Assembly (NCBI GenBank): GCA_965222975.1
Contig: CBDCVJ010000077.1
Span: 95,753-159,752 of the forward strand
Direction of reading: 5' to 3'
DNA: 64,000 nt
From: UBA6168 sp965222975
GTDB taxonomy: Bacteria; Bacteroidota; Bacteroidia; Chitinophagales; Saprospiraceae
This document shows, piece after piece, positions 7,900 through 17,144 of the stretch. The first letter of the stretch is position 1; each line of letters begins with the position of its first letter. The notes beneath the pieces were generated by a model that worked only from the letters and a program-made list of their open reading frames with translations, made no database searches and was not told the DNA's origin. The position numbers were made by a program, and so were the translations under genes.

Positions 7900-9813
7900 T
7901 TAATTTATGACCAAACGCTGTCGGCCGATTTTTTCATCTGATAAAATATTCACGACATATAAACCGGGAGAGCAGTTATTTGGCAAAATGACAGGAATGA
8001 TATTATTGCCTCGCCCCAACCTTGCCTTTTCTTGCAATAAAATCTTGCCCTGCATGTCAGCAATTTGAATATCAGCAACTTGGGTTTGGGCGGCCTCGAT
8101 TCTTAGTGTAATGGAATGGCTTGCCGGATTTGGGTAAACGCTGAATGGAATTTCATCTAATGATGCAGCCTCAAAGGCAGGTGATAGAATAGGCTCGGCA
8201 ATAAATATCTCATCCTGAATAATATCAATAGGTGTATTTCTCCGAATGACGTCGGCCAACCTGGTTTGTTTTATCCACTCCTTTTGTTCAGGTGACAAAT
8301 CTGGGTCGTTTTCGTAATAAAACCGATCGCCGTCCCGTAAGGCCATGAATTGTTTCTCGATGATGGACATGGCTGTTTTACCAAAAAGCGCATCAGGCAT
8401 GTGGTTTTCTGCGAGCATGCCGACCCACGGGTCAACAGCGTTGATATTACCACCATAGGTAAATTCCAAGGCTTGGTTCATAAGAGGATCGGAAGTGAAT
8501 TCTGAAAAGCTCGTCAGTTGCGGCAAACCAAAATCTGCCCGCACCGTATTGTAATCAGGCAGCCCCCGATCCCTTCCCCGGTTGATGTTGAGGGCCACCA
8601 AGTCCAATCCGCCAGCCCCCGGTGGGCCGAACAAAAAGTTGCGCAGATCATCTATAACTTTACAATCGAAGTCTTGCTCAACGACAGTGGCCATGCCAAT
8701 AAAATAGGATTCAATGCCTCCAATTTCCAAGATAGCCATTGGGTTGAAATAAGCATCACGAAGTAAGATGTCGCCTTCTGGCAAATAATTTCCATCGTTG
8801 TCCATCCTTACAAGCAGGCTATTGATCGTAGTATGACCATATCTATAAGCCGCAGTGTTGAACACGTTCATGATGCCGGGGTCAATATCGGTGCGGTAGC
8901 CATCATAAGGCGGCACTTCCATACCCAGCGCAGGCAGCCATTCCTCGTAAACGATCGCTTGCAACATGCCCCCAACCTGTTTGCGGGCCCGCTGGTAAAG
9001 CACTTCATCGCTCCAGCTTGGGTGTTCCTGTTTCATTTCATTACAGAGGCGGTTATGTTCCCGAACAAAGAGGGTATGAATGGCTGCAAGGAATGGGTTT
9101 TCATTCGCCCTGACATCCCCTGCCACAAACCATTTTTGCACAAACGGAATCGGCATCGCCATGCTCGGTGCATTTGGGTCTACCTGGTCGTTGAATTCTC
9201 CCGTAGTAGTATTAAAAGGTAGTAGGTTACCAGCGGATGTCTTCAATTTACCATCAGCAAAAGTGCGTAGCCAGAATGCCCGGTCTTCATCTGAGCCATA
9301 TACGGCTGAAGCATCTATAAATGCGGTGATGCCATTTACATAGCGCCGGGGATTGTCCACGTTGGTGCCGGTAGAAGGATCGTAAGCCGAGCGGTGCATT
9401 GGGATGACCACATTGCCACTGCCACTAGGATCGAAAAATGCATCGAATGGAGGAACGGAGATATCCAGTGTTTCGGTGGGATGGTCTTCGGAAAGGGTTA
9501 TATCGTGATCAATGAACTGACCCCATGCCCAAGTATAGGCACTCAACCCACGCACATCATCGGCCAGTGTATTTTGCATAAAAAGCGAATTGCTTATAAA
9601 CCGCGGATTAGGCCGATCACTCCCCGCTGGCGAGGAAATGCCATCTTCAAAGCCAACTGTGCCTGCCTGTGGCAGCAATGCACCAGCAGCACCATAATCG
9701 GGATGGTTCGGATTGTTGTAGAACCCGTCAATGGTTCGGTACTCTTGAGCTGTTAGGCTGGCCATAAAAAGGCAGGAGAACAGCACGAATTTTATGTGTA
9801 ATTTTTTTTTCAT
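7900..9813 (-). CDS. Secreted animal-type haem peroxidase with T9SS sorting domain
   Basis: A 637-residue peroxidase-cyclooxygenase superfamily protein using hydrogen peroxide to oxidise small substrates or halides, probably outside the cell. It has a signal peptide (residues 1-22, ending SLTAQE), the distal His in WGQFIDHDIT (His103), the GDVRANENPFLAAIHTLFVREHNR block with the catalytic Arg (about 235-255), and the proximal His in YRYGHTT (His327). The NINRGRDRGLPDYN motif is also typical. From about residue 555 the C-terminus (SVYPNPASHSITL to GLYVVNIL) is a type A T9SS sorting domain, so export and surface attachment by that system is expected. A regulator of the Rrf2 family is directly upstream, and a candidate operator lies about 170 bp before the start. 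A strong terminator follows. Confidence 0.93.
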   Translation of the reverse strand: MKKKLHIKFVLFSCLFMASLTAQEYRTIDGFYNNPNHPDYGAAGALLPQAGTVGFEDGISSPAGSDRPNPRFISNSLFMQNTLADDVRGLSAYTWAWGQFIDHDITLSEDHPTETLDISVPPFDAFFDPSGSGNVVIPMHRSAYDPSTGTNVDNPRRYVNGITAFIDASAVYGSDEDRAFWLRTFADGKLKTSAGNLLPFNTTTGEFNDQVDPNAPSMAMPIPFVQKWFVAGDVRANENPFLAAIHTLFVREHNRLCNEMKQEHPSWSDEVLYQRARKQVGGMLQAIVYEEWLPALGMEVPPYDGYRTDIDPGIMNVFNTAAYRYGHTTINSLLVRMDNDGNYLPEGDILLRDAYFNPMAILEIGGIESYFIGMATVVEQDFDCKVIDDLRNFLFGPPGAGGLDLVALNINRGRDRGLPDYNTVRADFGLPQLTSFSEFTSDPLMNQALEFTYGGNINAVDPWVGMLAENHMPDALFGKTAMSIIEKQFMALRDGDRFYYENDPDLSPEQKEWIKQTRLADVIRRNTPIDIIQDEIFIAEPILSPAFEAASLDEIPFSVYPNPASHSITLRIEAAQTQVADIQIADMQGKILLQEKARLGRGNNIIPVILPNNCSPGLYVVNILSDEKIGRQRLVIN

Positions 9814-9980
9814 GAGGAAAATAATTTTGTGTGTTTAAATGATCTGACAGTATCAGAGAAGCATTTTATTCGTGGAATTTTAAAACAGCTAATGTTTCAA
9901 TTGGATAGAGGAGCTTTTGCTGAAATGGTTATTGCTCACATTTTTAGCATATAAAAGAGGGCGACCTATAAAGAAGATAT

Positions 9981-9996
9981 AAGACTATTTTGTCTT
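9981..9996. promoter_or_regulatory. Candidate Rrf2 operator, peroxidase side
   Basis: AAGACTATTTTGTCTT, a palindrome with half-sites AAGAC/GTCTT, lies between the Rrf2 stop and the peroxidase start. The same 16 bases with one change occur at the start of the Rrf2 gene (10474-10489). Paired copies bracketing a regulator gene indicate autoregulation and control of the neighbour. Confidence 0.65.
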
Positions 9997-10023
9997 AAAT
10001 AGGTGTAAAAAAATGTGCCACAT

Positions 10024-10455
10024 CTAAAACCTCAATTTCCCATCTGCAATTTTTTCACTCAACTCTTCCAGTGACGTTTTTTCAAAAGTATCTAAAAAAA
10101 CATGCTTCACGTTCTGCCAAAAATCGTGCATTGGGCACGGAGCCTCCCGGCCACAACCAGGGAATCCAAGAAAGCACGTGTCGAAATATTCGTCACCCTC
10201 CAAAATCTTCACAATTTCCACCATGAAAATCTCCTCAGACGGCTTTGTCAGTGCAACTCCCCCGTTTGGGCCACGGTAGGAACGTAGGATGTTTCTTTTG
10301 GAAAGTGTTTGCAGAATTTTTGTCAAGAAATGAAAGGAAATGTCCATGCTTTCGGACATCTCTTTGATACTAACATATTCTTTCTCATTCTTCCGGGAGG
10401 CCACGTAAATCAAGGCCCGGAGGCCATAAATACTGGCGTTTGAGAGGACTTTCAC
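10024..10455 (-). CDS. Rrf2-family Fe-S transcriptional regulator
   Basis: A 143-residue DNA-binding protein of the Rrf2 family (IscR, NsrR, CymR, RsrR relatives). The winged helix-turn-helix covers residues 1-65 (NASIYGLRALIYVA to RGPNGGVAL), with the wing motif YRGPNGGVALTKP. Three cysteines, C94, C101 and C107, in the pattern CFLGFPGCGREAPC match the usual iron-sulphur ligands, so it probably senses oxidative, nitrosative or iron stress. The frame is open to a TTG at 10491, but that codon lies in the palindrome AAGACTATTTTGTCTC; the GTG at 10455, which begins KVLSNASIYGLRAL, is the more likely start. The palindrome would then be in its leader, and a matching one lies before the peroxidase gene, which fits a small peroxide-response unit. 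Confidence 0.9.
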   Translation of the reverse strand: MKVLSNASIYGLRALIYVASRKNEKEYVSIKEMSESMDISFHFLTKILQTLSKRNILRSYRGPNGGVALTKPSEEIFMVEIVKILEGDEYFDTCFLGFPGCGREAPCPMHDFWQNVKHVFLDTFEKTSLEELSEKIADGKLRF

Positions 10456-10473
10456 TAAATGAAATTTAGTTTT

Positions 10474-10489
10474 AAGACTATTTTGTCTC
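10474..10489. promoter_or_regulatory. Candidate Rrf2 operator, autoregulatory
   Basis: AAGACTATTTTGTCTC lies 19 bases upstream of the chosen GTG start of the Rrf2 gene and differs from the copy at 9981-9996 in the last base only. Its position over the leader fits repression of its own gene. Confidence 0.65.
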
Positions 10490-10575
10490 AAAAGAAATAC
10501 TTTTTGCGTGAGTTTCCAAAAAATGGTTTGAAATATTTTTAAAAAAAAGATTTGAGAAGGGGCGCATTGTACCGA

Positions 10576-10611
10576 AAAATACTGAGCGGTATGGCCACCG
10601 CTCAGTATTTT
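10576..10611 (-). terminator. Bidirectional intrinsic terminator
   Basis: The 15-bp stem AAAATACTGAGCGGT / ACCGCTCAGTATTTT with loop ATGGCC lies 19 bases after the stop of the membrane-protein gene. A/T tails on both sides allow it to act on either strand; only the minus-strand gene ends here. Confidence 0.8.
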
Positions 10612-10629
10612 CTATATAATTGAAGCCAG

Positions 10630-11178
10630 TTATGTGTTCATCCTGCTCGGCAGCCACCAACCCAGCCAGCCACCAACCAATCCCCATCCTATCACTGCGT
10701 CGATCAGGTCGGGGATGCTATTGGTTTCGAACCAGACCGCATCCAGGTAGGGATTGACCAAATATCCGATCACGCCAACCGCAACACTGCCCATCAAACA
10801 GGTCATCATATCCAGTTTGGCCATTTTCCCAAAAAACCAGCAGAGCAGAAAGACCGCCACGAGATCGATGATCAAAGTTCTGAACAATGTCATTCCAGAA
10901 TTTCCTGACATGGAACTGTGGTAGTTCACGGTTGCCCAGGGTTTGCCGACTCGTTCTTGCATATAGGCTTGTTGTTCGTCGCTTGGGGCAGTAAAAGGTT
11001 TCCGGGGTATAAAATACTCCCCGTCCTCAAGGTTAGCGCTTAGCACTTCTAGGATGGCTTCTTGGTTGGCCGTATGCGACATTTGTGAACCATGAATATT
11101 TAATGGGCCATAGGACAAGAATTGCCAGATGAACAAAAGTAAGCCACCGACGATTGTGGCGATCAGTTGATTTTTCAT
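10630..11178 (-). CDS. Hypothetical membrane protein
   Basis: A 182-residue protein with a hydrophobic N-terminal helix (residues 7-25, IATIVGGLLLFIWQFLSYG), a polar region of about 75 residues with the motif ANLEDGEYFIPRK, and three hydrophobic segments from about residue 98 to the end, including GWGLVGGWLGWWLPSRMNT. The arrangement matches small conserved Bacteroidota inner-membrane proteins of unknown function. It stands as a single gene between two hairpins and an unrelated hypothetical gene, so the context gives no clue about its role. Confidence 0.75.
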   Translation of the reverse strand: MKNQLIATIVGGLLLFIWQFLSYGPLNIHGSQMSHTANQEAILEVLSANLEDGEYFIPRKPFTAPSDEQQAYMQERVGKPWATVNYHSSMSGNSGMTLFRTLIIDLVAVFLLCWFFGKMAKLDMMTCLMGSVAVGVIGYLVNPYLDAVWFETNSIPDLIDAVIGWGLVGGWLGWWLPSRMNT

Positions 11179-11307
11179 AATAAATTGTTTTGATGGCGAA
11201 AAGATGGTTGAAGGTATGGTGAAATTTTTACAATTGCGAAAATTAAAGTCTAAATAATATATAAAGATGATTCTCCTAAAAATGGCTATATGTTTGGTCG
11301 ATGAGAA

Positions 11308-12795
11308 TTATATCATTTTTATTTTTTGCAAAAGCCAAAGCCGTTCTGCTATTGGAAAATTCGGATCGTTTAATTGCTCCATGATTTTATTTGTTATTTT
11401 ATTTTTTTGACTTTCATTTATTTTATCCGTTTCTATTTTTTCTTTTAAACTGACCATTTTTTTTAAAATAGAAACAAAATTCAAATGCAATTGCCGTTTG
11501 CTTTTTTCCAATTTTCGTTCGCTCCGGCGGAGGAACATCAGAAAATTGTGGAGCTGAGTATCAATTAATAATTCGCCATCTTCATATAATATTTTTAATT
11601 CTAAAATACGCACCAGTTTTTCGATACTGGAATCCCTGAATTTGCTGGACTGAAATAGTTTAGTTAAATATTTTCGGGCATTTTTTATTTCACCAATATG
11701 AAAATAATAATGGGCAAAGCCATAACTGGCAATCCGTTCCTGTTCTTCCCCTGAAACCCTTTCATGATGGGTATCGAGCAACCATTTTACCCACTCCTTG
11801 TCGCCGAAATTCAACCCTGCATTAATCATATTGATAAATATGCTGGGAATCAGTTTTCCATTTTCGTAAAGCCACCCTTTTTGCAGGTGGTCTTTATACA
11901 ATGAAAGCCGAACTGGCCGTAATGAACTGTGCCCACGGGAAATATATATGGTGCAAAATATGCGGGCATAAGCGGCTAATTTTTGTGCTATTGATTCGTG
12001 AATCTCATTTATACTTGCATTTGTTTTTTTAATAAAATCATGCAGAGCTTGGTGTGGATCAGAAATATTATTTTCCAATAAAAAAAGTGCTTTGTCCAAT
12101 AATTCAATGGCAGCATTTTTTAAATAATCATGCTGGCGGAATAGCGACCGCACTCCAGCAATTAATTCTTTCCATTCTGAGACAAAACCCGGTACGACCC
12201 TTTCCTGTTGCCAGGTGACCATTGCTATTTCCAATAATTTAATGCCATAAAAAATACTGAGCGATTGGATGGTAGCTGGTGTATTTAAATCGCCTTTGCG
12301 CTGATTATTATTGGATTCGAAATCCATGAGTTCTTGTTCAACCCAATATTTCAACAATGGATGTTCTTTATTATTCAAAGGGATTTTATTTAAAGCACTT
12401 TGCGCTTTGCGAATGGCCTGTTCTTCCCTTTTGCCGATTTGCTTGTCCCGATAAAATCGGGCAATGGCGAGGCTTTCATACACTGACCCCCATTGCGATT
12501 GCATTTCCTGCCAGGCAATGAATTTTTTGGCCAATGCCATCAGGTCGGACATTCTGTTTTCAAGGTAGTGCGAGTCTGGGTTCAACTGGCCTTGGGTAGA
12601 AATGGCGTGCAGCATTTCTTCCCGCTCTATGCTTTGATCGTTTGCTATTTTGTTTTTCAGAAAATGAAATAGGGAAATGTTTTGGCGGGCGTTGCTGCCA
12701 CTGTTAAAGAATGGGCTTTCAACAAAAAGGCCGAACGACTCCAATTCGTCGTTTTTGAAAGCGGAAAGGGTCTGGATCAGAATGGCATCCTTCAT
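11308..12795 (-). CDS. Hypothetical alpha-helical protein
   Basis: A 495-residue, Lys/Glu-rich protein without signal peptide or membrane segment. It is almost wholly helical by composition, with motifs such as FGLFVESPFFNSG near the N-terminus and repeated helix-turn units around residues 330-400 (YGFAHYYFHIGEIKNARKYL) reminiscent of tetratricopeptide-like packing. Proteins beginning with LSAFKNDELESFGLFVESPFFN-type sequence are recurrent hypotheticals in Saprospiraceae-like genomes; I know of no function. Codon use is AT-rich like the neighbours. Monocistronic, divergent from the FN3-like gene. Confidence 0.75.
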   Translation of the reverse strand: MKDAILIQTLSAFKNDELESFGLFVESPFFNSGSNARQNISLFHFLKNKIANDQSIEREEMLHAISTQGQLNPDSHYLENRMSDLMALAKKFIAWQEMQSQWGSVYESLAIARFYRDKQIGKREEQAIRKAQSALNKIPLNNKEHPLLKYWVEQELMDFESNNNQRKGDLNTPATIQSLSIFYGIKLLEIAMVTWQQERVVPGFVSEWKELIAGVRSLFRQHDYLKNAAIELLDKALFLLENNISDPHQALHDFIKKTNASINEIHESIAQKLAAYARIFCTIYISRGHSSLRPVRLSLYKDHLQKGWLYENGKLIPSIFINMINAGLNFGDKEWVKWLLDTHHERVSGEEQERIASYGFAHYYFHIGEIKNARKYLTKLFQSSKFRDSSIEKLVRILELKILYEDGELLIDTQLHNFLMFLRRSERKLEKSKRQLHLNFVSILKKMVSLKEKIETDKINESQKNKITNKIMEQLNDPNFPIAERLWLLQKIKMI

Positions 12796-13086
12796 GTCAG
12801 GGTATGCAGTTTTGGCGAAAAGTTATGGGTTTTTATTTCTCCAAAGTGAAAAGTCAAAAAAAATGTTATTGACTGGAGGGAATATACCTTGCACCTTTGT
12901 GTTGTAATCAAACAAATTATTGAACCCGCGACCGAACATGGGATTCAAAAATGATGTTGATTTTAGAAATGACCAAATACTTTTTTTAGATTAAATTTTT
13001 GCCCATTCATAATTGATTGATTTTCTTCTCGCACAATCTTACCTTCAGTCCATCATGTCTGTGGCATAAAACCAAAAAAAATTCAA

Positions 13087-13425
13087 ATGGATGCAATCTC
13101 GATCAAACCTTCTGTCGGGGAATTCCCCCCGAACGACCCACAGCTACTCATTACTACCAATGCCGGAACAGGTGAGGTCGTCAATCGGCAATTGACTTGG
13201 CTGCCACCAGAAGGCGCAACCGTTGACCACTATCGGGTCATCGTTCACCGGGTCATTGGTACGGCGGACGAGCCCGATGAATTTATTGGGGAACAGAACA
13301 CATCCGATACTGAGTTGGATCTCCCTTGGCCGCTGCCTGAAGACCACACCTACACCTTTGTGATCCAAAGCATCATCGGGACGGAACCTCCCTCAATGGT
13401 CATTATTGAAGATATAATTCGGTAA
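13087..13425 (+). CDS. Small fibronectin type III-like protein
   Basis: A 112-residue protein that consists of one beta-sandwich: RQLTWLPPEGATVDHYRVIVHRV and the later DHTYTFVIQSI follow the fibronectin type III pattern (conserved Trp, then Tyr-x-Val/Ile). There is no signal peptide. The gene is followed by a hairpin element and by three broken plus-strand genes whose products (repeat protein, protease, HEAT protein) also lack signal peptides, so these may belong to one unit, although no known system is recognised. Confidence 0.6.
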   Translation: MDAISIKPSVGEFPPNDPQLLITTNAGTGEVVNRQLTWLPPEGATVDHYRVIVHRVIGTADEPDEFIGEQNTSDTELDLPWPLPEDHTYTFVIQSIIGTEPPSMVIIEDIIR

Positions 13426-13692
13426 TTGAACTCAGGGGTAATTTCAAAAATTATCTTCTGAGTCGGCCTTCACGCTTATTCCAATCCACACATCCAAACA
13501 ATAAACAACAAGACTGGAAGATGGGGTAATATGGCAATTGCACGGGCGTATGTTTGCCCCCTGCTACCATTTAAACTCTAAAACTGAAACTGGCTTATTT
13601 AACCATTTAATCTTACGCACCTGACCCACTCACTAGACTGTTCTGTATCCTGTTGAGAACACCGAATTCCAAAAATTCAGAATTTAAAAACA

Positions 13693-13879
13693 TTTTGACG
13701 CTTTAAGAAAAAAGCATCCGTTTTCAAGCTTAAGGTTAAATTCTCTTCAGAGAGGGGTGTGTTTTTTTTCAATTTTTTTTGCAAAAAAAATTGAAAAAAA
13801 CACACCCCTCTCTACTAGGGTTTTTTCTCAGGCATGAAATACAATGGTGACATATTAATCCATTTTTAAAGCGTCAAAA
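13693..13879. repeat. Nested inverted-repeat element with long A/T hairpin
   Basis: An outer pair, TTTTGACGCTTTAA (13693-13706) and its reverse complement (13866-13879), encloses an inner hairpin at 13750-13813: AGAGAGGGGTGTG, T8, CAATTTTTTTT, then the complement ending CACACCCCTCTCT, broken by one extra T. The rest of 13426-14010 shows nothing else recognisable. The flank CCCCTCTCTACTAGGGTTTT resembles the one beside the hairpin at the window start. Confidence 0.75.
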
Positions 13880-14010
13880 CAGTTAATTCAACTTATTTTT
13901 TAATCGCGTAATGCCAAGCTGGAATGGCAGGACAACCCTTTTGCATTAACCAATGGGGAGTTCCTGTCCTGCCCATTCCAACATGACATTGCCTCAAAAC
14001 CATTCGAATC

Positions 14011-14912
14011 ATGGCTATCGTAATTGACAGCAACAACGGAAACATCGTAGCAGGCGGCAACAACACCGACGGCGACCTGCAACTAAGAAGCACCACTGGC
14101 CAAAACCGCATCCACCTCGATGGGCAGGGCGGCAATGCCTGGCTCGGTGCCAATGGCGCTGATGGCGACCTCATCCTGTTCCCATCTGGCGCAACCAACA
14201 ACAACAGTACCTCGCAAGCTTCCATCCACATGGACGGACAGGGCGGCAATGTATGGATGGGTGGAAACGGTCGTGATGGCGATCTCGTCGTTTTCCCTTC
14301 TACCGCTACCGACAATCACAGTACTTCACAAGCGTCAATCCACATGGATGGTCAGGAAGCCAACATCTGGATGGGCGGCAATGGACGGGGATGGCGACAT
14401 TGTCATGTTCGCTTCCAGTGCTACCAACAACCACGATACCTCTCAGGCAACCATTCACCTCAATGGAAATGCAGGTTGACATCATTTTGAGAAATGCAGA
14501 CTTCGCCGAGGATTTTGACATTGTGGCAGCCATCTGCGCCGACATCGAGCCGGGCACAGTGATGGTGCTGAACCAGGACGGGGCAATTGGATGAATGCTC
14601 AGAGGAATACGACAAGAAAGTGGCTGGCGTCATCTCCGGTGCAGGCAAATACAAGCCCGGCATCATCATGGACAAACAGCCCGAAGCTGCTAACCGCAAA
14701 CCCGTTGCCCCTCTCTGGCAAGGTGATGTGCAAAGTGGACGCAAGCTTTGGCGAAGTCGAGGTCGGGCGATCTGTTGACTTCTTCTTCCACCAAAGGGTA
14801 TGCGAGAAAAGCGACCGACCCTGGAAAAGCGTTTGGTTCGATCATCGGCAAAGCACTTGGGCCATTGAAAGAAGGGCAAGGGTTTATTCCGATCCTTGTT
14901 TCGCTTCAGTGA
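14011..14912 (+). pseudogene. Frameshifted beta-repeat protein (38-residue GGNGxDGDL repeats)
   Basis: Reading through at least five +1 shifts gives one continuous protein of about 300 residues. It starts with three to four 38-residue repeats (GGNVWMGGNGRDGDLVVFP, ending STSQASIHMDGQ). Then come NADFAEDFDI, EPGTVMVLNQDG and GAGKYKPGIIMDKQ, and a closing domain with VMCKVDASFGEVEVGD, KAFGSIIGKALGPLKEGQ and LIPILVSLQ before the TGA at 14910. This C-terminal block occurs in hypothetical proteins of cyanobacteria, actinomycetes and Bacteroidota. Shifts lie at about 14383 (GGGG), 14474, 14581 (GGGG), 14709 (CCCC) and 14768 (GGG), each readable as one extra base. Coding character is intact between them, so the damage is very recent or is sequence error. 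Confidence 0.7.
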
Positions 14913-15012
14913 CCTGAAACGAGTGTTGACCTAATTTCTTTCCTTTGGTATCAACCATTGGTATTTTTTAATTGAAAATTGTTGTATTCCAATTTTCCAA
15001 AAACAATCAACC

Positions 15013-15735
15013 ATGCATACAAGTGTAAGGGACACGGCAGCAAACTGCCTCGATAAAACGGGGTCGCTGTCTGTCCGACGCCATGTATATGGCTATATAT
15101 GGGGCGACATGGACCGCACCTTGTCGCTGAAAGAACACCTCCGCCTCATCAAAGGCGAATGCATTCAACCTTTCCGTTTTTTTGGTCGGTCATGAGCCTG
15201 ACTTTTCCGGCGAATTCGACCTGGCCGATGCCCAGCGCATGCAGGCTGCCATTGACGTCATGCGGGAAACTCTACTCGCAAGTCAACGTCGGTGTCCGCA
15301 AAATTTATTGGCGGTACATCCCAGTAGCAGAGGCTGGTGGGTTCACCTCTGTTGATGGCGCCGAGGCCACTGATCTGACCGAGGCCTTTTCAGGCCCCAA
15401 ACGACGGCATTGACGTCTTTTTCGTCACCACGGTGACCGATGCCGGGGGGTGGAGCAAGACCAACGGCTCCTGCAAACAAGGATAAAAAAGGTGAGCGCA
15501 CAGGTGCAGTGCCTGGAGCTGAAAAGCACAGACCTGGTTCACCGGGCATTTTTACTGGCGCACGAGGTCGGCCCACTATCTCGGCCTGCCCCACGCAGGC
15601 AGCATCACCAACCGTGATGGGCGACGACCTCTGATGGCGACGGCATCGGTTCTATCAACAGCACGAGCGTTGACCTGGACCAACAGCCAGGGCAATACCA
15701 TGAAGTCTCACTGCTCCATGAAAGCGCCTTGTTGA
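15013..15735 (+). pseudogene. Frameshifted zinc metalloprotease-like protein
   Basis: The ATG at 15013 opens MHTSVRDTAANCLDKTG. After single-base shifts near 15188, 15273, 15398, later positions and 15572 the frames join to one protein containing FGHEPDFSGEFDLADAQ, VRKIYWRYIPV, GIDVFFVTTVTDAGG and LLAHEVGHYLGLPHAG, ending in a Cys-containing tail (MKSHCSMKAPC) at 15733-15735. HEVGHYLGLPH is the HExxHxxGxxH zinc-binding motif of metzincin-type proteases. There is no signal peptide. At 15572 the extra base is in GGCCC within the active-site codons, so the gene as written cannot make a protease. Located between two other broken genes on the same strand, it may belong to the same unit. Confidence 0.65.
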
Positions 15736-15938
15736 GGGGTCCGGGAGCTTGATTTAGCTTTTGATCTTTCTGACTGATCAATTTTTATTCAAAATGAAGT
15801 ATCGAACTTTTTAACCAGCATGGAACAAATAAGCCCATTGCGTCACCTTGCGCCCATTGCGCCCTTGCGTTGGAAACCCATCGGGTGTCTCTTTGTGCCA
15901 TTGCTTTAAAAAATTCCTTACTTGAAAAATATTTCATC

Positions 15939-16943
15939 ATGAAAAAGAAAACAAAAGCCGCAGGAAAGCAGGCGTTTTCGGAAGCCTTGCAGCAGGCGAT
16001 CATGTCCGACTTCTCCTATGTGGAAGTTGATCTGCCAAAGCTGGACAAGAAGGATGTCGAAGACCCTTCGAGCGATCCTGTCCGGTAAAAAGGCCGCCTC
16101 CTTTCCGGTGGATATGAAAAGGGGCATCAATGCATTGGCTCGGTCCGACCGCTCGGCAACCAGTGCCAATGTTTTATCGGCCATTTTAAAAAAAAAAGAA
16201 ATAGAAGGGGCAATCTGGAAAAGCCAGGGCTATTGCAGCACTCAACCTGAGTGCCTTCCCATTGAAAAAGGCAGAAGATGCACTTATCGGCCAAACTATC
16301 AAGCAAAGACCGTTTGGTACAAGCCGCAGTCATCAAATCGCTTGGCAGGGCAGGCAGCAACAAAGCACTTGATGCTTTACAAAGATTGTCCTCTAAAGAT
16401 GAGCGCATGCGGAAACAAGTGTCATTAGCCACTGCCGCTATCCAGTTTCGCACGAAATCCCACTGGTAAAACAAGGTGCTTACGATCTTGGCCAAACCCT
16501 CGGTGTCGGTTGGAATGAATTTTACTGCCAAGGACCATCAAAGGGGCAGACGTGCGGAAGGGCATCGGCGAAATATGGGGGGGCAACTTTCGGCATTGAA
16601 CTCAACCCGGAAGTAGCGCTTGAATTTCAGTGCGGCAACCTAAAGCACTCTGTTTTCCTCAACAAAACGCTCAAATCGGGTGCATTTACAAAGGCCATCA
16701 TTTCGGAGAAAATGATCGCTGCTTTGGTGACGCTCAACGAAGGGCCGTACAAAGCGATCCGTTATATTGTGCTTTCTGAGCCTACCAAAGATGGCTTTTC
16801 TTTGGCCGTTGCCCGCAGTGACGGGGATGTCCTATACCTGGGCGAATCCCACCTCCAGACGTTCTGGCTTGCAATTTAAGATCAGGGATGTGGGCTTGTC
16901 GGGTGCGCCGTTCGAGGTGACCGGGATATTAAAGGGACGATGA
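15939..16943 (+). pseudogene. Frameshifted HEAT-repeat protein
   Basis: ATG at 15939 starts MKKKTKAAGKQAFSEALQQ. Joining frames at about 16062, 16222, 16306, 16455 and 16862 gives a protein of about 330 residues. Residues from KTLRAILSGKKAASFPV to LATAAIQFR form helical pairs of HEAT type (ALARSDRSATSANVLSAIL, KDRLVQAAVIKSLGRAG, NKALDALQRLSSKDERMRK). A second domain of about 150 residues follows, with YDLGQTLGVGWNEFYC, FGIELNPEVALEFQCG and LSGAPFEVTGILKGR at the end. I do not recognise the second domain. All but one shift (16455, a loss of one base or gain of two) are +1. An intrinsic terminator follows at 17041. Confidence 0.6.
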
Positions 16944-17040
16944 AGTGCAGGTGGGGTTTTCGGGTTCTGAAAAACCTCCGCTTGAAGAAAAGCCCCCGGC
17001 GTGGCTATTGAGGCATAAATGCTCCCATATGAACAGCCAA

Positions 17041-17071
17041 GGGCTGTCGCAACTGCGCGACAGCCCCATTT
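17041..17071 (+). terminator. Intrinsic terminator after the HEAT-repeat gene
   Basis: GGGCTGTCGC / GCGACAGCCC with loop AACTGC, followed by CCATTTT, about 100 bases after the reconstructed stop of the HEAT-repeat gene. Confidence 0.7.
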
Positions 17072-17088
17072 TAACATACCATAAAATA

Positions 17089-17120
17089 AGGCCAGGCCCC
17101 CTCAATGGAGATCTGGCCTA
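17089..17120 (-). terminator. Intrinsic terminator of the giant beta-repeat gene
   Basis: On the minus strand AGGCCAG ... CTGGCCT forms a stem followed by TTATTTTA. It lies just after the reconstructed stop at 17145 and far (about 370 bases) from the stop at 17485, supporting the view that the gene once extended to 17145. Confidence 0.6.
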
Positions 17121-17144
17121 AAGTTGTTTTTGATTAAACAGTCG

